Shown in pieces: positions 46,961 through 57,934 of a stretch of DNA of 64,000 nucleotides. The notes beneath the pieces were generated by a model, which was not told the origin of the DNA, ran no database searches, and worked only from the letters and a program-made list of their open reading frames with translations. The stretch covers positions 2,542,001 to 2,606,000 of the forward strand of contig OY744466.1 of the NCBI GenBank assembly GCA_963556145.1, given 5' to 3'. The position numbers and the translations under genes were made by a program. Positions within the stretch are counted from its first letter, which is position 1, and each line of letters begins with the position of its first letter. This stretch comes from Hygrocybe punicea (Eukaryota > Basidiomycota > Agaricomycetes > Agaricales > Hygrophoraceae).

Positions 46961-48357
46961 ATGTCCCAAACCTATGACAATTTCCTCACCTTCGTCGAAA
47001 GCATCGAACCCGATGTCTGGGCGGACTACAAAGAGGCCGTTAACGCGGTCACCGTGTTTCACAGCGACGATCTTGTTACGGTGGTAGACGGCAATGAGGG
47101 GATGGCGCAGCAATGGTTAAGCGGCCGCAAGAAAGTGCTGGTGAGTTTCCTGATTGATTACATGTGTCTTAAGATAGCTCATGTCGTCCCACTAGCGTGC
47201 CTATCATGGAATCGTCGTGGAACTCCGAGCTGGTGGTACGAGGCCAGTAATGCCACCGCTATGGGCCGACCACCAATCGTACGCTAACGATGTCGAAGAG
47301 TGGCTGAAAGAAGCGGTGGACCGAGAGAGGCAGGAAAAGGAAGAAGCTAGATGGCGGGCGGATGAGGAAGCGGCTACGCGGGAAGAGGAGGCCAGACGGT
47401 TGGCAGAGGCAAATGCATGAGCGGAGGCAGAGAAAAGGCGAAAGGCGGCAGAGGAAAGGCGGGAGCGGCTTAGAATAGAACAGCACGGGCAGCACTGGAC
47501 TCAAGAAACGGACTGGGTTGAAAGGGATGGAGCCGCGTATCGGCGGCAGCTCAGGGAGGAACGGCGAGCTGAAGCAAATGCATCGGTCGCGGGTGAACCA
47601 GGGACTGAGTCGATTCTGGAAGGCAAAGTTGCAGTTGAGCCAGAGAAAGGCCCCGTCGACCTGGCACCAGAGACACCGGCCGATGTAGAAGACGTAGATA
47701 TGCCGGGCGTAGAGACCGGAGACCTGGCTGGTACAACGGTGAGTTCCTGTGTCGGTTCATTTGTTCTTTAGTCACTGATCCTGGTAACAGTTCACCGGGC
47801 TGTTTCCCCTACAAGCCTGCACCAACTGCATCAAGGCTCAAGAGGCGTGTCGAGGCGTCATGGGCTACGTGTGCGAACAATGCCGGAGGCTGAAGAAAAG
47901 ATGTACTAACGCTACACACCGGACGGGCGGGGGTCGGCGCAAGGTGGATACCGGAAAGGGCAAAGAGGTCATGGTCGGCATGAGGAAGCCGTTGTCGTTC
48001 ACGACAAAGCCGATCCGCAGTAGGCCTGCCCGGGCCTCAACAAGCAAACCGTGGGTTGAGGATGTGGAATCGGTCGAAGATGATGACGAAGATGAGGAGG
48101 AGTCGGAGGAAGAGCGGCCGATGAAAAGGCTTAGGGTGGCCTTGGCAGCAAACCTGTTCGTCTTGACGATGGAGAATTACGAGCAGGTGTTGGCGCGGCT
48201 GGCGGTCCTTACGGAGGAGCTGGGAGCCCTGGGCACCAACGTCAACCGTCACCTCGTCCACTTCAGTCAAGAGTTCCAGCGGCTCTGCGTCGATCTCGAA
48301 CGGTCGACCTCAAGGTTGGCGATGTTGAGGTGGGACTACGAGACCGGCCGCCTGTAA
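46961..48357 (+). pseudogene. Zn2Cys6 (Gal4-type) coiled-coil protein gene nested antisense in the retrotransposon
   Basis: Three exons, all joined in phase 0: 46961-47140, 47196-47738 and 47791-48357, with introns of 55 and 52 bp (gtgagt donors). Exon 1 starts MSQTYDNFLTFVES. Exon 2 is a long charged Glu/Arg-rich coiled coil. Exon 3 has CTNCIKAQEAC followed by CEQCRRLKKRC, exactly CX2CX6CX7CX2CX6C, the spacing of fungal Zn(II)2Cys6 DNA-binding clusters, then an acidic region and a Leu-rich C-terminus. It lies between the 3' LTR and the pol stop and runs toward pol. One in-frame TGA (47418-47420) in the coiled coil, at a likely Arg codon, breaks this copy. Zinc-cluster proteins usually bind DNA; a role in regulating the element is inferred only. 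Confidence 0.75.
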
Positions 48358-48570
48358 AATAGAGAAGAAAAAAAAAATAAGGAGCCCATGTATATATAAA
48401 AAAAAAAATATTGTGTACATAAAAGACGTATCAGCTTGTTCACCCAGCTAAGGAAAGCCGATCGGCTCCCAAAGACATAGGACTATTCGCATCATTCATC
48501 ATATCGTTAGAAAACTAAGAGGAACTAAATAAAATGGGGGTATAACGTGGACAGAATATAAATGAAATGC

Positions 48571-50260
48571 TTAATCATCATCGGGTGAGGAGTCTAAGGA
48601 GGGTGGGTATGTCGGATCATCAAGATCGTTTGAATCGGTATCGTTGGCATCGGGGTATTGTAAGAAATCGTCCAACAGTATCCATATTTTTGAGCAGGCA
48701 TGGTAGGGTACGACTCGAAAAGCGGCTAATCGGGATCTAGAAACCGCACTGTCGAGTTCGGCGAGTATGTAGGATCCGCCTTCTGTTTTCCTGATGACAA
48801 CCATGGGTCCAAAGTACCGCGGCTTTGCTTTATGATCGAGAGACATTTCGATATGTGAATTTCGGACGAGAACGAGGTTACCGGGTTCGAAGTCGAAAAC
48901 TTTGATCGTGTTGGCGTATTTCTGCTCGAATTGCCGGGCAGACGCGAGCCGAGATTTGGTAAGCTTTTCTTTGACCCGATCGAGGTCGGCTTCTCATTTA
49001 CGAAGTTGTCGGGCGTGGATGACTATGAGGTCAGTTGTAGACATCGTATCTTGCGTCGGAACCATGTACGTAGCTTCGGCAAAATCAAATGGAAAAAGCG
49101 GTTCTACTCCATGTGCGATGTAGTAGGACTAGTGTTGCCTCAAACCGGTCGACCAGGAAAAGCTGATCCTGGTCCTGAACTTTTGATGCACAACCAGGGG
49201 TTTCCTAGGCTCCTATTTTGTAGCTGTGAACCAGAGCTACAAAATAGGAGCCTAGGAAACCCCTGGTTGTGCATCAAAAGTTCAGGACCAGGATCAGCTT
49301 TTCCTGGTCGACCGGTTTGAGGCAACACTAAGTAGGACGAGTATCCGAGGCTTTTGTGTGTAGTGACCCGTTCGGCCCAAAATACGGAGTGGGTTACGGT
49401 ATGCCATTTCTTTTCATCTCCGTCACAACTTTTCATAATGGCCTCCCGGACATCTAGGTGGCGACGCTCAACGGGTCCGTTCGCTTGTGAGTTATAGGGC
49501 GAAATGCGGATGTGCCGGATACCGTAGCGGGTGGCGAGATAGTCGAGCGCTTCTACAAACGGCTTGCCGTTGTCGGTAACGATTTCTTTGAGAGCACCCC
49601 AACGGCATAAGATGTCTTCGAATAGGAATGTGCCAATGGTCGAGCCGGTCTCGCGGCGTAGCATTTGGAACTCGGGATAGGTGGAGAGGGAGCAACAGGC
49701 TTGGACAATGTACTGGTAGCCGCTGGATCGTGGCATAAACATCGTGTCGACGTATGCTTTGCGGAATAGTGAGGCCGGCGTAGCGACGGTTGGCGGAATG
49801 TGGTGATAACACATTTGTCGTACTTGGCACTGATGGCAAGACTGGACGTACCACTTAACGTTGTGGTCAAGGTGGGGCCACCAGAAACGGTCAAGTAGCC
49901 GGGTGTGGATGGAGAATATGCCTTTATGGCCGAGAGAGTCATGAGCGTCTTTGAGTAATTGAAGCCGGCGGTCAGGCGGTATGACGAGTTTGTGTTTTCC
50001 GTGACGGTCTTTACGCTAAAGCTTGTTATCGGTGATGAAGAATTCAAGGGCGTATCATAAGAACAGATGGTATTCTTCGTCCGTGAGGTTCACGGGTCGG
50101 GTTAGATCTCATAACCAAGTCTCGACGAGGGCAAGACAAGCGTCGGCCGCGCGGGCTTTATCGGATCACGGTATGTCAGAAACGGCTTCCTGATTTGTGT
50201 TGACGAGGACGGCCGGTAACTCTTGGAGTCGGTCGGCTGTCAGTGGTCCCTGTGGTTTTA
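48571..50260 (-). pseudogene. Ty3 integrase and pol C-terminus, with stops and a nested MITE
   Basis: The zinc-binding region (LKDAHDSLGHKGIF, then SCHQCQ) is followed by the catalytic core: KAYVDTMFM (first Asp), EIVTDNGKPF (second Asp) and NGPVERRHLDVREA (Glu). The 201-bp MITE at 49130-49330 interrupts the frame. Beyond it the C-terminal part resumes (RNSHIEMSLDHKAKPRYFG, GGSYILAELD) and ends at 48571. Stops precede the zinc region at expected Trp/Arg positions (for example ETWL-TGA-DL and LFL-TGA-YA), and a TGA occurs in QLRK-TGA-EADLD. The DDE residues are intact but the protein cannot be made whole. Confidence 0.85.
49130..49330. mobile_element. 201-bp palindromic hAT-type MITE inside the integrase
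   Basis: A perfect hairpin: two 96-bp arms around a 9-nt loop (gtgaaccag). Ends are TAGTGTTGCCTCAAACC and its complement. It is flanked by the 8-bp duplication AGTAGGAC (49122-49129 and 49331-49338). The TAGTGTT start and 8-bp duplication match the hAT element at 27-33 kb, whose ends begin TAGTGTTTTAA, so a related transposase probably moved it. Arm identity without a mismatch suggests a recent insertion. Confidence 0.95.
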
Positions 50261-51104
50261 GTTAACTGAACCCCAGTTAAGGTACGAAAGTTAGGTGTGC
50301 TATCTGCACTAGTAGCTGGGGCTTAAGTTAAACTCCCAGACAGTGCCTGCTGCGATACAGTTAAACTTGGCCTAGCAATTACTGGTAGGTTCAGTTAAAC
50401 TTTAGACAGCAGTGCTAAGGCCTTCAGTTCACTGTAAAGCTCAGTTAAACCCAGCCCAGTTGTTACTGTGAGCTTAGTTAAACTGTGTGCACTATTTACT
50501 GCATTGGCAGTTTAACTTTGAGCAGTAGCTACTGGATGGTCAGTTTAACCATCTGCAGCAGTTGCTGTACCCTCAGTTTAACCAGGTGCAGCATTTGCTG
50601 GATGCCTAGTTTAACTCGGAGCAGTTGCTACTGATTGCTCAGGTTACAGCAGTTTTCATAAACATGTGGAAAAGTTGAAAAAAGATTTGAGGTGTAAAAA
50701 TTTTGGACTTGGTGAAATTTCTCTTGTATCTCATGGAATACTGCATGGATTGAGATGGTTATAGAGGGAAAGTTGTATTATTTCTTAAGGGCTTTCTACT
50801 CCTGTAATTACATTTGGACAATATTTAGTGTATGGTCAGTTGTAGATGAAACAACAGGGAAACCAGGATTTTTTGAGACCCAAAATGATATTGTCAAATT
50901 ATGGCATCAAATGAGCTCCTATGAAGAAGATTGTAGGGAGAAATTTGTTCATTTTTTGAAGGGCTAGAAGTACATATACCGTGTTTTTCTTGATTTTTGT
51001 GTTTTGAGCCAATATTACATCAGTACTATTTTTGATTGCATTGGGATTAGAATACTGCAAGAATTATAAATATTGGCTCAAAACACAAAAATCAAGAAAA
51101 AATC
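50255..51104. mobile_element. Non-autonomous insertion between RNase H and integrase
   Basis: Pol homology stops at about 51104 and resumes at about 50260. The intervening sequence is unlike the rest of the element: at 50258-50640 about ten copies of cagttaaac or cagtttaac spaced 40-60 bp apart with gcag...ctg motifs between, then AT-rich sequence. At 50978-51104 a hairpin has arms of about 38 bp (tttttcttgatttttgtgttttgagcc and its complement). No transposase is present. Target duplication and class were not resolved. Confidence 0.6.
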
Positions 51105-54100
51105 GTTGGAGTTGTCAATCTCCTCGGGGTCTTCTGCAGCGCGGGGGCGTCTGGAGAGTCCATCGGGTGCACCGTGTGCGGAAGTGGGTACGTGAACGAG
51201 TCTAAAGTCAAATAAGAGCACACCGGCTATCCATCGGTTGATCGTTGCATTGGGCTGAATGTCGGGGTTGTTGAGCATCCCTTTTATGTACTTCGCGTTG
51301 ACTTCGACGGTGAGGTTGCGGATGCCGATAATGAAAATCCGGTAGGCATGGAGGGCCCTGAAGAGACCGTAGAGTTTGAGTTTGGACTGGGAGTATTGGG
51401 CTTCGCGCTCGTTCCATGATATTGAACCAAAACGATTCGGGTAACGTTTTCCATCGGCATGGATTTGCATAAGAATGAAGCCGACTCCAAGAACGGATGA
51501 ATCGACTGCGAGAATGACCTCCCATTCATGCGTGTAGTTGATAGCGCCCAGCGCTGGCGATGTAATGACGGCGTTTTTGAGGTAGTCGACGGCGGTCTCT
51601 TCTTCTTCACCAAATTCGAAGGGTATACCTTTGCGGGTAAGATGGATGAGGGGTCGGGAGTGGAGTGAGAAGTCCTTGATAAAAATGCGCAAGACGCCAC
51701 AGATACCGAGAAAGGTGCGAACTTCGGTGAGGTTGGTCGGCAGTGGCCAATCGTGAATCTTCTGTACTTTGGAGTCGTCGGCTACTCTTCCTTCGTATGT
51801 GCATCAGTGGCCAACAACGATGACTGAGGGTCGACACAACTCAAGTTTCTTGCCATTGAAGGTACCACCGACATAGTGGAAACGCTGGATGACGCGGTTG
51901 ACACCTTGGAAGTGCTCCCAAATGAAACATCGGATTGCTGGGTTCTCGGGTATGGTCTCATAGGTACCGTCGGGTTGCTTGTAGCGGGTTGGAGGCCATT
52001 TGACGGGAATATTGTCCATATACGGAACGGCAAGATGAGGGATTTCGTCACGGAGGATGTACGTGGAGTCACCGTGTAGGATCTGCAGGGAATTTGTGTA
52101 TCCCATAGCGATCCGCGTAAGTCGAAGCGTTCCGAGTGGAGACTGAAACATCATATAGTCCCGAGACGAGGGGTGGACGAGGCGTTGGTTGAAAGAGACG
52201 AAGAGGTCGAAGGAAGCGTAGCAAGAATGGCCGCCAAAGGCCTCAGCCAAGTGCTCGGTCATGGGCGGTACGGTGGGATCGCGGATAGTGACGGCGTTAA
52301 GCGGCTGTAGATCGTGGATGATTCGAAGGGACTTCCCATCCTTTTTCAAAACACAGAACCAGCAGGAGCGGTATGACGAATTCGAGGGTTCATAGGTACC
52401 GGCATTAATTTTGTCTTTGATGATGCCGATGACTTCGTTAAGAATGCCGGGTGGGATTGGGATATTGCGATGGACCCACGGGTCGTGCGGTACGGTGGGA
52501 ATGTGGATTGGCGGGAAGTAGTCCATGTTGAATTGCCCTTTCTCGGATTCGTTCCAGGCGAAAGTGGCTTCTTGCGTTTTGATGATATGGTGGCCGAGTT
52601 TCTCTTCCTCAGGCCAAAGGAATCCATCCGGGTTCATCGGCATCGCGTCGTGTCGTTCCTGGGTATAGTGGGTGCCGGGTGTAAAGTTGGGCGGGTGAGT
52701 CGGGAGCGTGGGTAAGTCGGCTAGCAGGTCGCCGGTGATCTCGCATATGATTTGGTATTCGTCGGGGAGAGTGGTAGAAATTGGGCGGATACGATTGGCT
52801 ACCTTCTTATACTTTTTCTTGGTGACGACTCCTTTTAGGTCCCTGGTAGGGGGGGTGGTATACAAGATATAAGTAGCATGTTCAGTAGGGGTTTTGTTAC
52901 AAATATTCGAGGAAGAAATAGGTGACATGGGAGCGGAGACGGAACAAGATGAAGGAAGGGTATCGGTAGTACATATCTGATTTTGTACATCAGTCAACAA
53001 TGAAATGTACTGGGTGGCAGTCTGAGGCTGAGACGAAGAGAAATCTAAATCAATAGAAAAACATAAGTCCTCTTCTAGGGGAAACGGCAAAAGGGAAGCA
53101 TAGTTCGTGGTATAGGTGTGGTCGCTTTCGAGTGGCGGCCTCTCATCTCCCAGTGCGTCCTTCCTGAGAGGTATCTCCGGGTCCTCGACTTCTAAAAATC
53201 CGGCTTTCCGGTGTTGGCTGATGAGGATTTCGTAGGGGGCGTCGTCGACGACTTGGACTTGGAGGAAAAGATTGATGTCGCCAAAAGTAAATTTGAGATT
53301 GGTGATCCGGCCGAGGGTATCGTTGTCACTCTTGTTTGCCGACTGCATCCGCATCTTCATGTTTTGGAGGCCGTAACCGAGCTTCTCCCAAATATCGCGT
53401 CGCATGCCGATGATCATGGAGCTGTTGTCGAGGATGCACTCGAATATGAACTTGCCGTTGATGAGCGGGTAGACCGCACGAAGAGGGACTGAGTCCCAGC
53501 CGATGACGAGCGGGACGTTTTCCTGACAATGTTGGCAGGCGCAGGTAGGGATTTTGGGTGCGTGAAAATGGAAGACCTCAACATTGTTACTCTCGGCGGT
53601 GACCTTTTTCGAAGTAGTGAGGTCCTTCATGTGACGGCGGGCATCGGACGACATGGCTAAAAGTTCTCGTTGCGAAATGCAGACTTGAGAATCGAGCGCA
53701 CGGTCGATGACGGATTTGGTGATACCAGGATCTTCGATGGGGGCCTGGTAGTGGTATTGGGGGTGCGACACGGGAAGGTTCTGGCGAGTGCGCGGCACGA
53801 AGGCGGTCAGCTCGGTCGGCCGTGTGTTCGAAGGGGGGACTATGGTGATCAGCTGCTCGTTGACAGGTCTGGTAGACGTTTTCTCGGCTGGTTTCGTGAC
53901 GGGTACGGATGTAGAGGCGGCGGGTGGGTTAGGGTACGACTCTCTGGACTTTCCTTTCGCTTTAGAGGGGATCTCTACGCCGTCAAATCTAACCCGTTTA
54001 CGAAGCCGCTGCACTTCGGCTTCCAGAACCTTAATTTGTTCGTTGTCTTTGTCGATGTCGGACGTTGTGGACTGAAAGATGTCGGCATACTCGGTGGTGA

Positions 54101-55727
54101 CCTCTGGTTCATAGGTGGGTACTTCAACGGCGGAGACGAAGTTAGTTTTGACATGAGGCGGCGGGTCGTGTTGGAACGGTTCTGTGGGGTTGTGGGCAGG
54201 GGGAGCGCGGTTGCTGGGGTTCTGTGCGTGCCACGCATCGAAGCGATCCTTCATATTTTTGCCAACGATAGCCTTTGGAAGATACATTCCGTTAGGCAAT
54301 ACGATGCGGCCGTGCTCGTTCTTGCGGCATATCCCATCTCGAGTGTACTGCTCGCAAATAGGACAATCGCGTATACAATGGAACGGGTCATCGCAAAAGA
54401 GGCAGTTGAAATTGGTGAAACCCTGTCCCGCGGTGGTCGGCTCGGCCCTATTTGCACACGGCTTTGGGGGGTAGTTACATTCGGTGAGGGCTTGCGTGAG
54501 GATGGCGAGTTGTTGCGAAACGAGACAAAAGAGGTCGGATAGGTTAGGTTCGACCGGTTCCGCTTTAGGAATGACCGGGTCATAGCGAGCGGGTGGCGGG
54601 TAGTGGGTGGCAGATTCCATTGGAGTCGAGTACCGGATGGCGGCAGGCGATGTTGACGATAGATGAGAGACGGTGGATGGTTCGGCCGCGGTTCCGGCCA
54701 GCAGGAAGTGGGCACAATTGTGGAAGTCCTGGAAGTCGTAAGGGTCGCTATGGAAATTGTTCGGTTTTTGGTACTGCAGACGGGTTTTGCTGTCCTTTTT
54801 AAGCTTGAGATGGAAGCCGTTCTCGTACGCGATGTTGCGTTCTCGAGGAGAGATTCGACCCTTGTCTAAGAGGAATCCTGAGATCCGAATGAACTCGCGG
54901 TAATATTCGCCAAGTTCGGCGTGGGTACGGATACCGTAAGCGGTTTGGGTGTGCGTAAGACGGTCGAGATCCGCCATAGTGTACCGGTGATCGTCTTCTG
55001 TGCCCGGGTATAGCACGAGTACACTCCTTTTGAATGCGGCATAATCGACGCTGGTCGCGCTAGGTAAACTCGCCCAAAGCTCGTAGTCGCTAAGCGACGC
55101 ATAGCGCAGACTATGCTTAATGCATCCTGCGTCGTCGAGAGCGGCATTGGCAGCAAGTATCTCGACTTCTTCGAAGAAGTGGTTTAAATTGAGCGGGTTC
55201 CCGTTGAAGGTCGGGGCTGTGGAGTGACCGCGAGCAGGCATCTGTCGAGGAGTAACATGGGGAACGGTAGCAGTCAAGGATCCGGCGGTCAAAGTCATTG
55301 TGGGTGGAAGGCGCTGAGATGTCGATGAAGCGGTTGTTGGGTGTACGATGAGCGGGTCGGGTAACGTGGACGATGACGGCGTGGACGAAGACGATGACGG
55401 GGACGATGACGATGACGGAGTTTTCGATGTCGAGAGCGAAGATGGAGATGATGATGATGATGGAGTTTTCGATGTCGAGAGCGAAGACGTGGACGGGGGT
55501 TCTAACGAGGTCGAAGTTGGGGATGTAGGCGATGCGGGTGTCGAACTGAGATCGGATGAGTCGGGTGTTATGGTAATTATCAGTATATCGACCGATTCAA
55601 GACTGTCGGATGAAAGATATAGGGGGGTGTTTGACCCTGAGACGAGCGGGAGATTGTTATGTCGAGCGAGGTGGTCGGGTACTAGCTGGAAGAAGTCGTC
55701 GTCGATTGTCGGGTCAAAGGCAGCCAA
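51078..55727 (-). pseudogene. Gag-protease-RT-RNase H polyprotein with one in-frame TGA
   Basis: Starts MAAFDPTIDDDFFQLVPDH. A Ser/Thr/Pro-rich stretch (residues about 60-130) precedes a gag domain. A zinc knuckle of CX2CX4HX4C form (CLFCDDPFHCIRDC) lies near residue 441. The protease region near 762 reads ILDNSSMI, lacking the Gly of the usual DS/TG. RT spans about 1129-1240 with KKDGKSLRIIHDLQPLN and the catalytic loop YMDN in place of YIDD. A TGA at 51804-51806 interrupts before CTYEGR. The same frame then continues through the RT connection and RNase H (VILAVDSSVLGVGFIL) to 51078. There the sequence leaves the polyprotein and enters an insertion. Stop, altered RT loop and insertions together indicate an inactive copy. 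Confidence 0.88.
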
Positions 55728-55824
55728 AGAGAGTTCTTGTTGAAGAGTTCTTTGAGGAAGATCTCGAAGACGACGGTCAGAGGGAGGGATACGGGAAGAG
55801 GAAGCTATGGTGGTGCTAGACTAT

Positions 55825-55842
55825 TCCTCGCGGTGGGCTCCA
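55825..55842 (-). other. Putative primer binding site
   Basis: Two bases inside the 5' LTR, the minus strand reads TGGAGCCCACCGCGAGGA. It begins TGG, as expected for pairing with the CCA end of a tRNA. The tRNA identity was not determined. Confidence 0.6.
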
Positions 55843-55844
55843 GA

Positions 55845-56635
55845 TGTAAAGGCGAGGTCGGGGTGGCTGCGGAATAGTAATCCTAAGCCTGTGGGGGTCA
55901 GCGTGAAAGTGACTAGGAATAATCTAGCTTCAGTAAGATGATAGGATATAAATGATAAGAAGCCACCAAGTAAACTACTGAAATCTATCGAGGCCGGTCA
56001 AAGCCGACGAAGCCAACGGTGTCAGGTACGGCAGGTCGGGTGTCGGGTGACCAGAAATGCAGAGATTAAGATGGTAGAAGGATGGGGAGAGCGTTGAGGA
56101 AACCGACGAGTAGTGTGTGCGATGGATTTTACTGAGAGGCTGATTCTCAGAGAGAGGAAACGGGGGAACTGGTTTCTTACTATGAGATGGCGCTTGGGCA
56201 CTGTTTTTATACTACAAATTTCTGTACCTAGATTCGGACGAGAGTCCTCGGCCGATGAGAGAAAACAAACGAGAATAAAAATGGACAAGTAGGAAGAGGG
56301 TTGCGAGGTGACCATGACAGGGAAAATGGGTGGAAGATATAAAAAACCGTAAAAGATGTAATATACTTTACTGTATCTCCATAAGGGAGATGCTAGGCGC
56401 GAATAAGGCAAGTCCGATGTCGGGCTCCCAGTCCAATGAGATCTATCTTTGATATTTGAAGTTCCGTGAGTTTAGGAGATGGACCGACCAGGTACGTGAG
56501 CGGCCGTGCTAGTCGGTATGCATCGGGTTGCGTCGGGTTGCATCGGGTTCGAGCGTAGATTGCCAGAGACGTCGGGTTCGAGCGGATTCGCGAGATATCG
56601 ATGTTACAGCCTCAGAGGGTCGAGGACCCTCTACA
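55845..56635 (-). repeat. 5' LTR (right)
   Basis: Direct repeat of the left LTR, beginning TGTAAAGGCGAGG and ending ctctaca. It should hold the promoter for gag-pol transcription toward lower coordinates. The open frame in it (56022-56411 minus) is shared with the other LTR and is not thought to be a gene. Confidence 0.95.
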
Positions 56636-57430
56636 ACAATTCCGTGCAAATTCCAACGAATTCCAAACAATTTCGTGCAATTCCTCGGTCTACGAGTGGC
56701 TCAGCAGTACTTTTGTCGACTCCAGCAAGCTCAAAAGACAATTCCGTGCAAATTCCATCCAATTCCAAACAATTCCATGCAATTGCTTGGTCCACGAGTG
56801 GCTCAGCAGTAGTTGTGATGAGTCGTGTGAGCTCAAAAGACAATTCCATGCAAATTCTAACCAATTCCAAACAATTCCGTGCAATTCCTCAGTCTACGAG
56901 TGGCTCAGCAGTATTTGTGATGAGTCGTGTGAGCTCAAAAGACAATTCCATGCAAATTCCATCCAATTCCAAACAATTCTGTGCAATTTCTTGGTCCACG
57001 AGTGGCTCAGCAGTAGTTGTGATGAGTCGTGTGAGCTCAAAAGACAATTCCATGCAAATTCTAACCAATTCCAAACAATTCCGTGCAATTCCTCAGTCTA
57101 CGAGTGGCTCAGCAGTATTTGTGATGAGTCGTGTGAGCTCAAAAGACAATTCCATGCAAATTCCATCCAATTCCAAACAATTCTGTGCAATTTCTTGGTC
57201 CACGAGTGGCTCAGCAGTATTTGTGATGAGTCGTGTGAGCTCAAAAGACAATTCCATGCAAATTCCAACCAATTCCAAACAATTCCCTGCCATTCCTCGG
57301 TCCACGAGTGGCTCAGCAGTACTTGTGTCGACTCCATCAAGCTCAAAAGACAATTCCGTGCAAATTCCAACCAATTCCAAACAATTCCGTGCAATTACTC
57401 CGTCTACGAGTGGCTGAGGGGTATTTGTGT
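56636..57430 (+). repeat. 102-bp minisatellite, right part
   Basis: About eight units of the array at 45.7 kb continue here in the same orientation, each about 102 bp (34 codons), with alternation between gtcgactccagcaagc and gatgagtcgtgtgagc variants. Because 102 is a multiple of three, stop-free frames run through the whole array. Confidence 0.95.
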
Positions 57431-57790
57431 CGATTGCAGTGAGCTCAGGGAACACACCGAGGAATTGCACAGAATTGTTTGGAATTGTTTGGAATTTGCA
57501 TGGAATTGTCTTTTGAGCTCACACGACTCATCACAAATACTGCTGAGCCACTCATAGACTGAGGAATTGCACGGAATTGTTTGGAATTGGATGGAATTTG
57601 CATGGAATTGTCTTTTGAGCTCACACGACTCATCACAAATACTGCTGAGCCACTCGTGGACCAAGGAATTGCACAGAATTGTTTGGAATTGGTTGGAATT
57701 TGCATGGAATTGTCTTTTGAGCTCACACCACTCATCACAAATACTGCCGAGCCACTCATGGACTGAGGAATTGCATGGCATTGTTTGGAA
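57431..57790 (-). repeat. Inverted arm of the 102-bp minisatellite
   Basis: At about 57430-57470 the array switches orientation. The same units follow as reverse complements (gaattgtttggaattg, ttttgagctcacacgactca) for about three copies. The region around the switch is therefore a large inverted repeat. Confidence 0.9.
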
Positions 57791-57934
57791 TGGATTTCCA
57801 ATTCCCCGCATCTGGATTCCCCATCTCCCGAATCTGGATTCCCAATTTCCGCAATTTGGATGCCCAATCTTAGAATTTGCATTAATATGCACATTTTCAG
57901 GATTTCAATTCTCATAATTGTTGATTTCTAATCT
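57791..57934. repeat. Short repeats of about 22 bp beside palindrome copy 3
   Basis: Three to four diverged units of the kind ctggattccccatctcccgaa at 57800-57885, then unique sequence to the palindrome. No gene. Confidence 0.6.

Larger units (their letters stand above)
45998..56635 (-). mobile_element. Ty3/gypsy LTR retrotransposon, 10.6 kb, inserted in the minisatellite
   Basis: Two LTRs (795 and 791 bp) enclose gag-pol on the minus strand. A 4-bp duplication ACAA borders both sides (45994-45997 and 56636-56639), and removing the element restores the repeat unit aagacaattccgtg. The order protease, reverse transcriptase, RNase H, integrase defines Ty3/gypsy. The LTRs differ by one 4-bp indel and about 17 substitutions by eye, mostly transitions, so about 98% identical. 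The body carries several stops, two nested insertions and an oppositely oriented gene. Confidence 0.95.

Noticed and set aside
53670..54542. 290-codon plus-strand open frame
   Set aside because: Antisense shadow of gag-pol, Gly/Arg-rich from GC composition, no domain and no initiation or splice support.
56506..57557. Long plus-strand open frames of 303 and 318 codons, and minus-strand counterparts
   Set aside because: They run through a 102-bp tandem repeat whose length is a multiple of three, so several frames stay open together. The encoded text is purely repetitive and starts inside the LTR.
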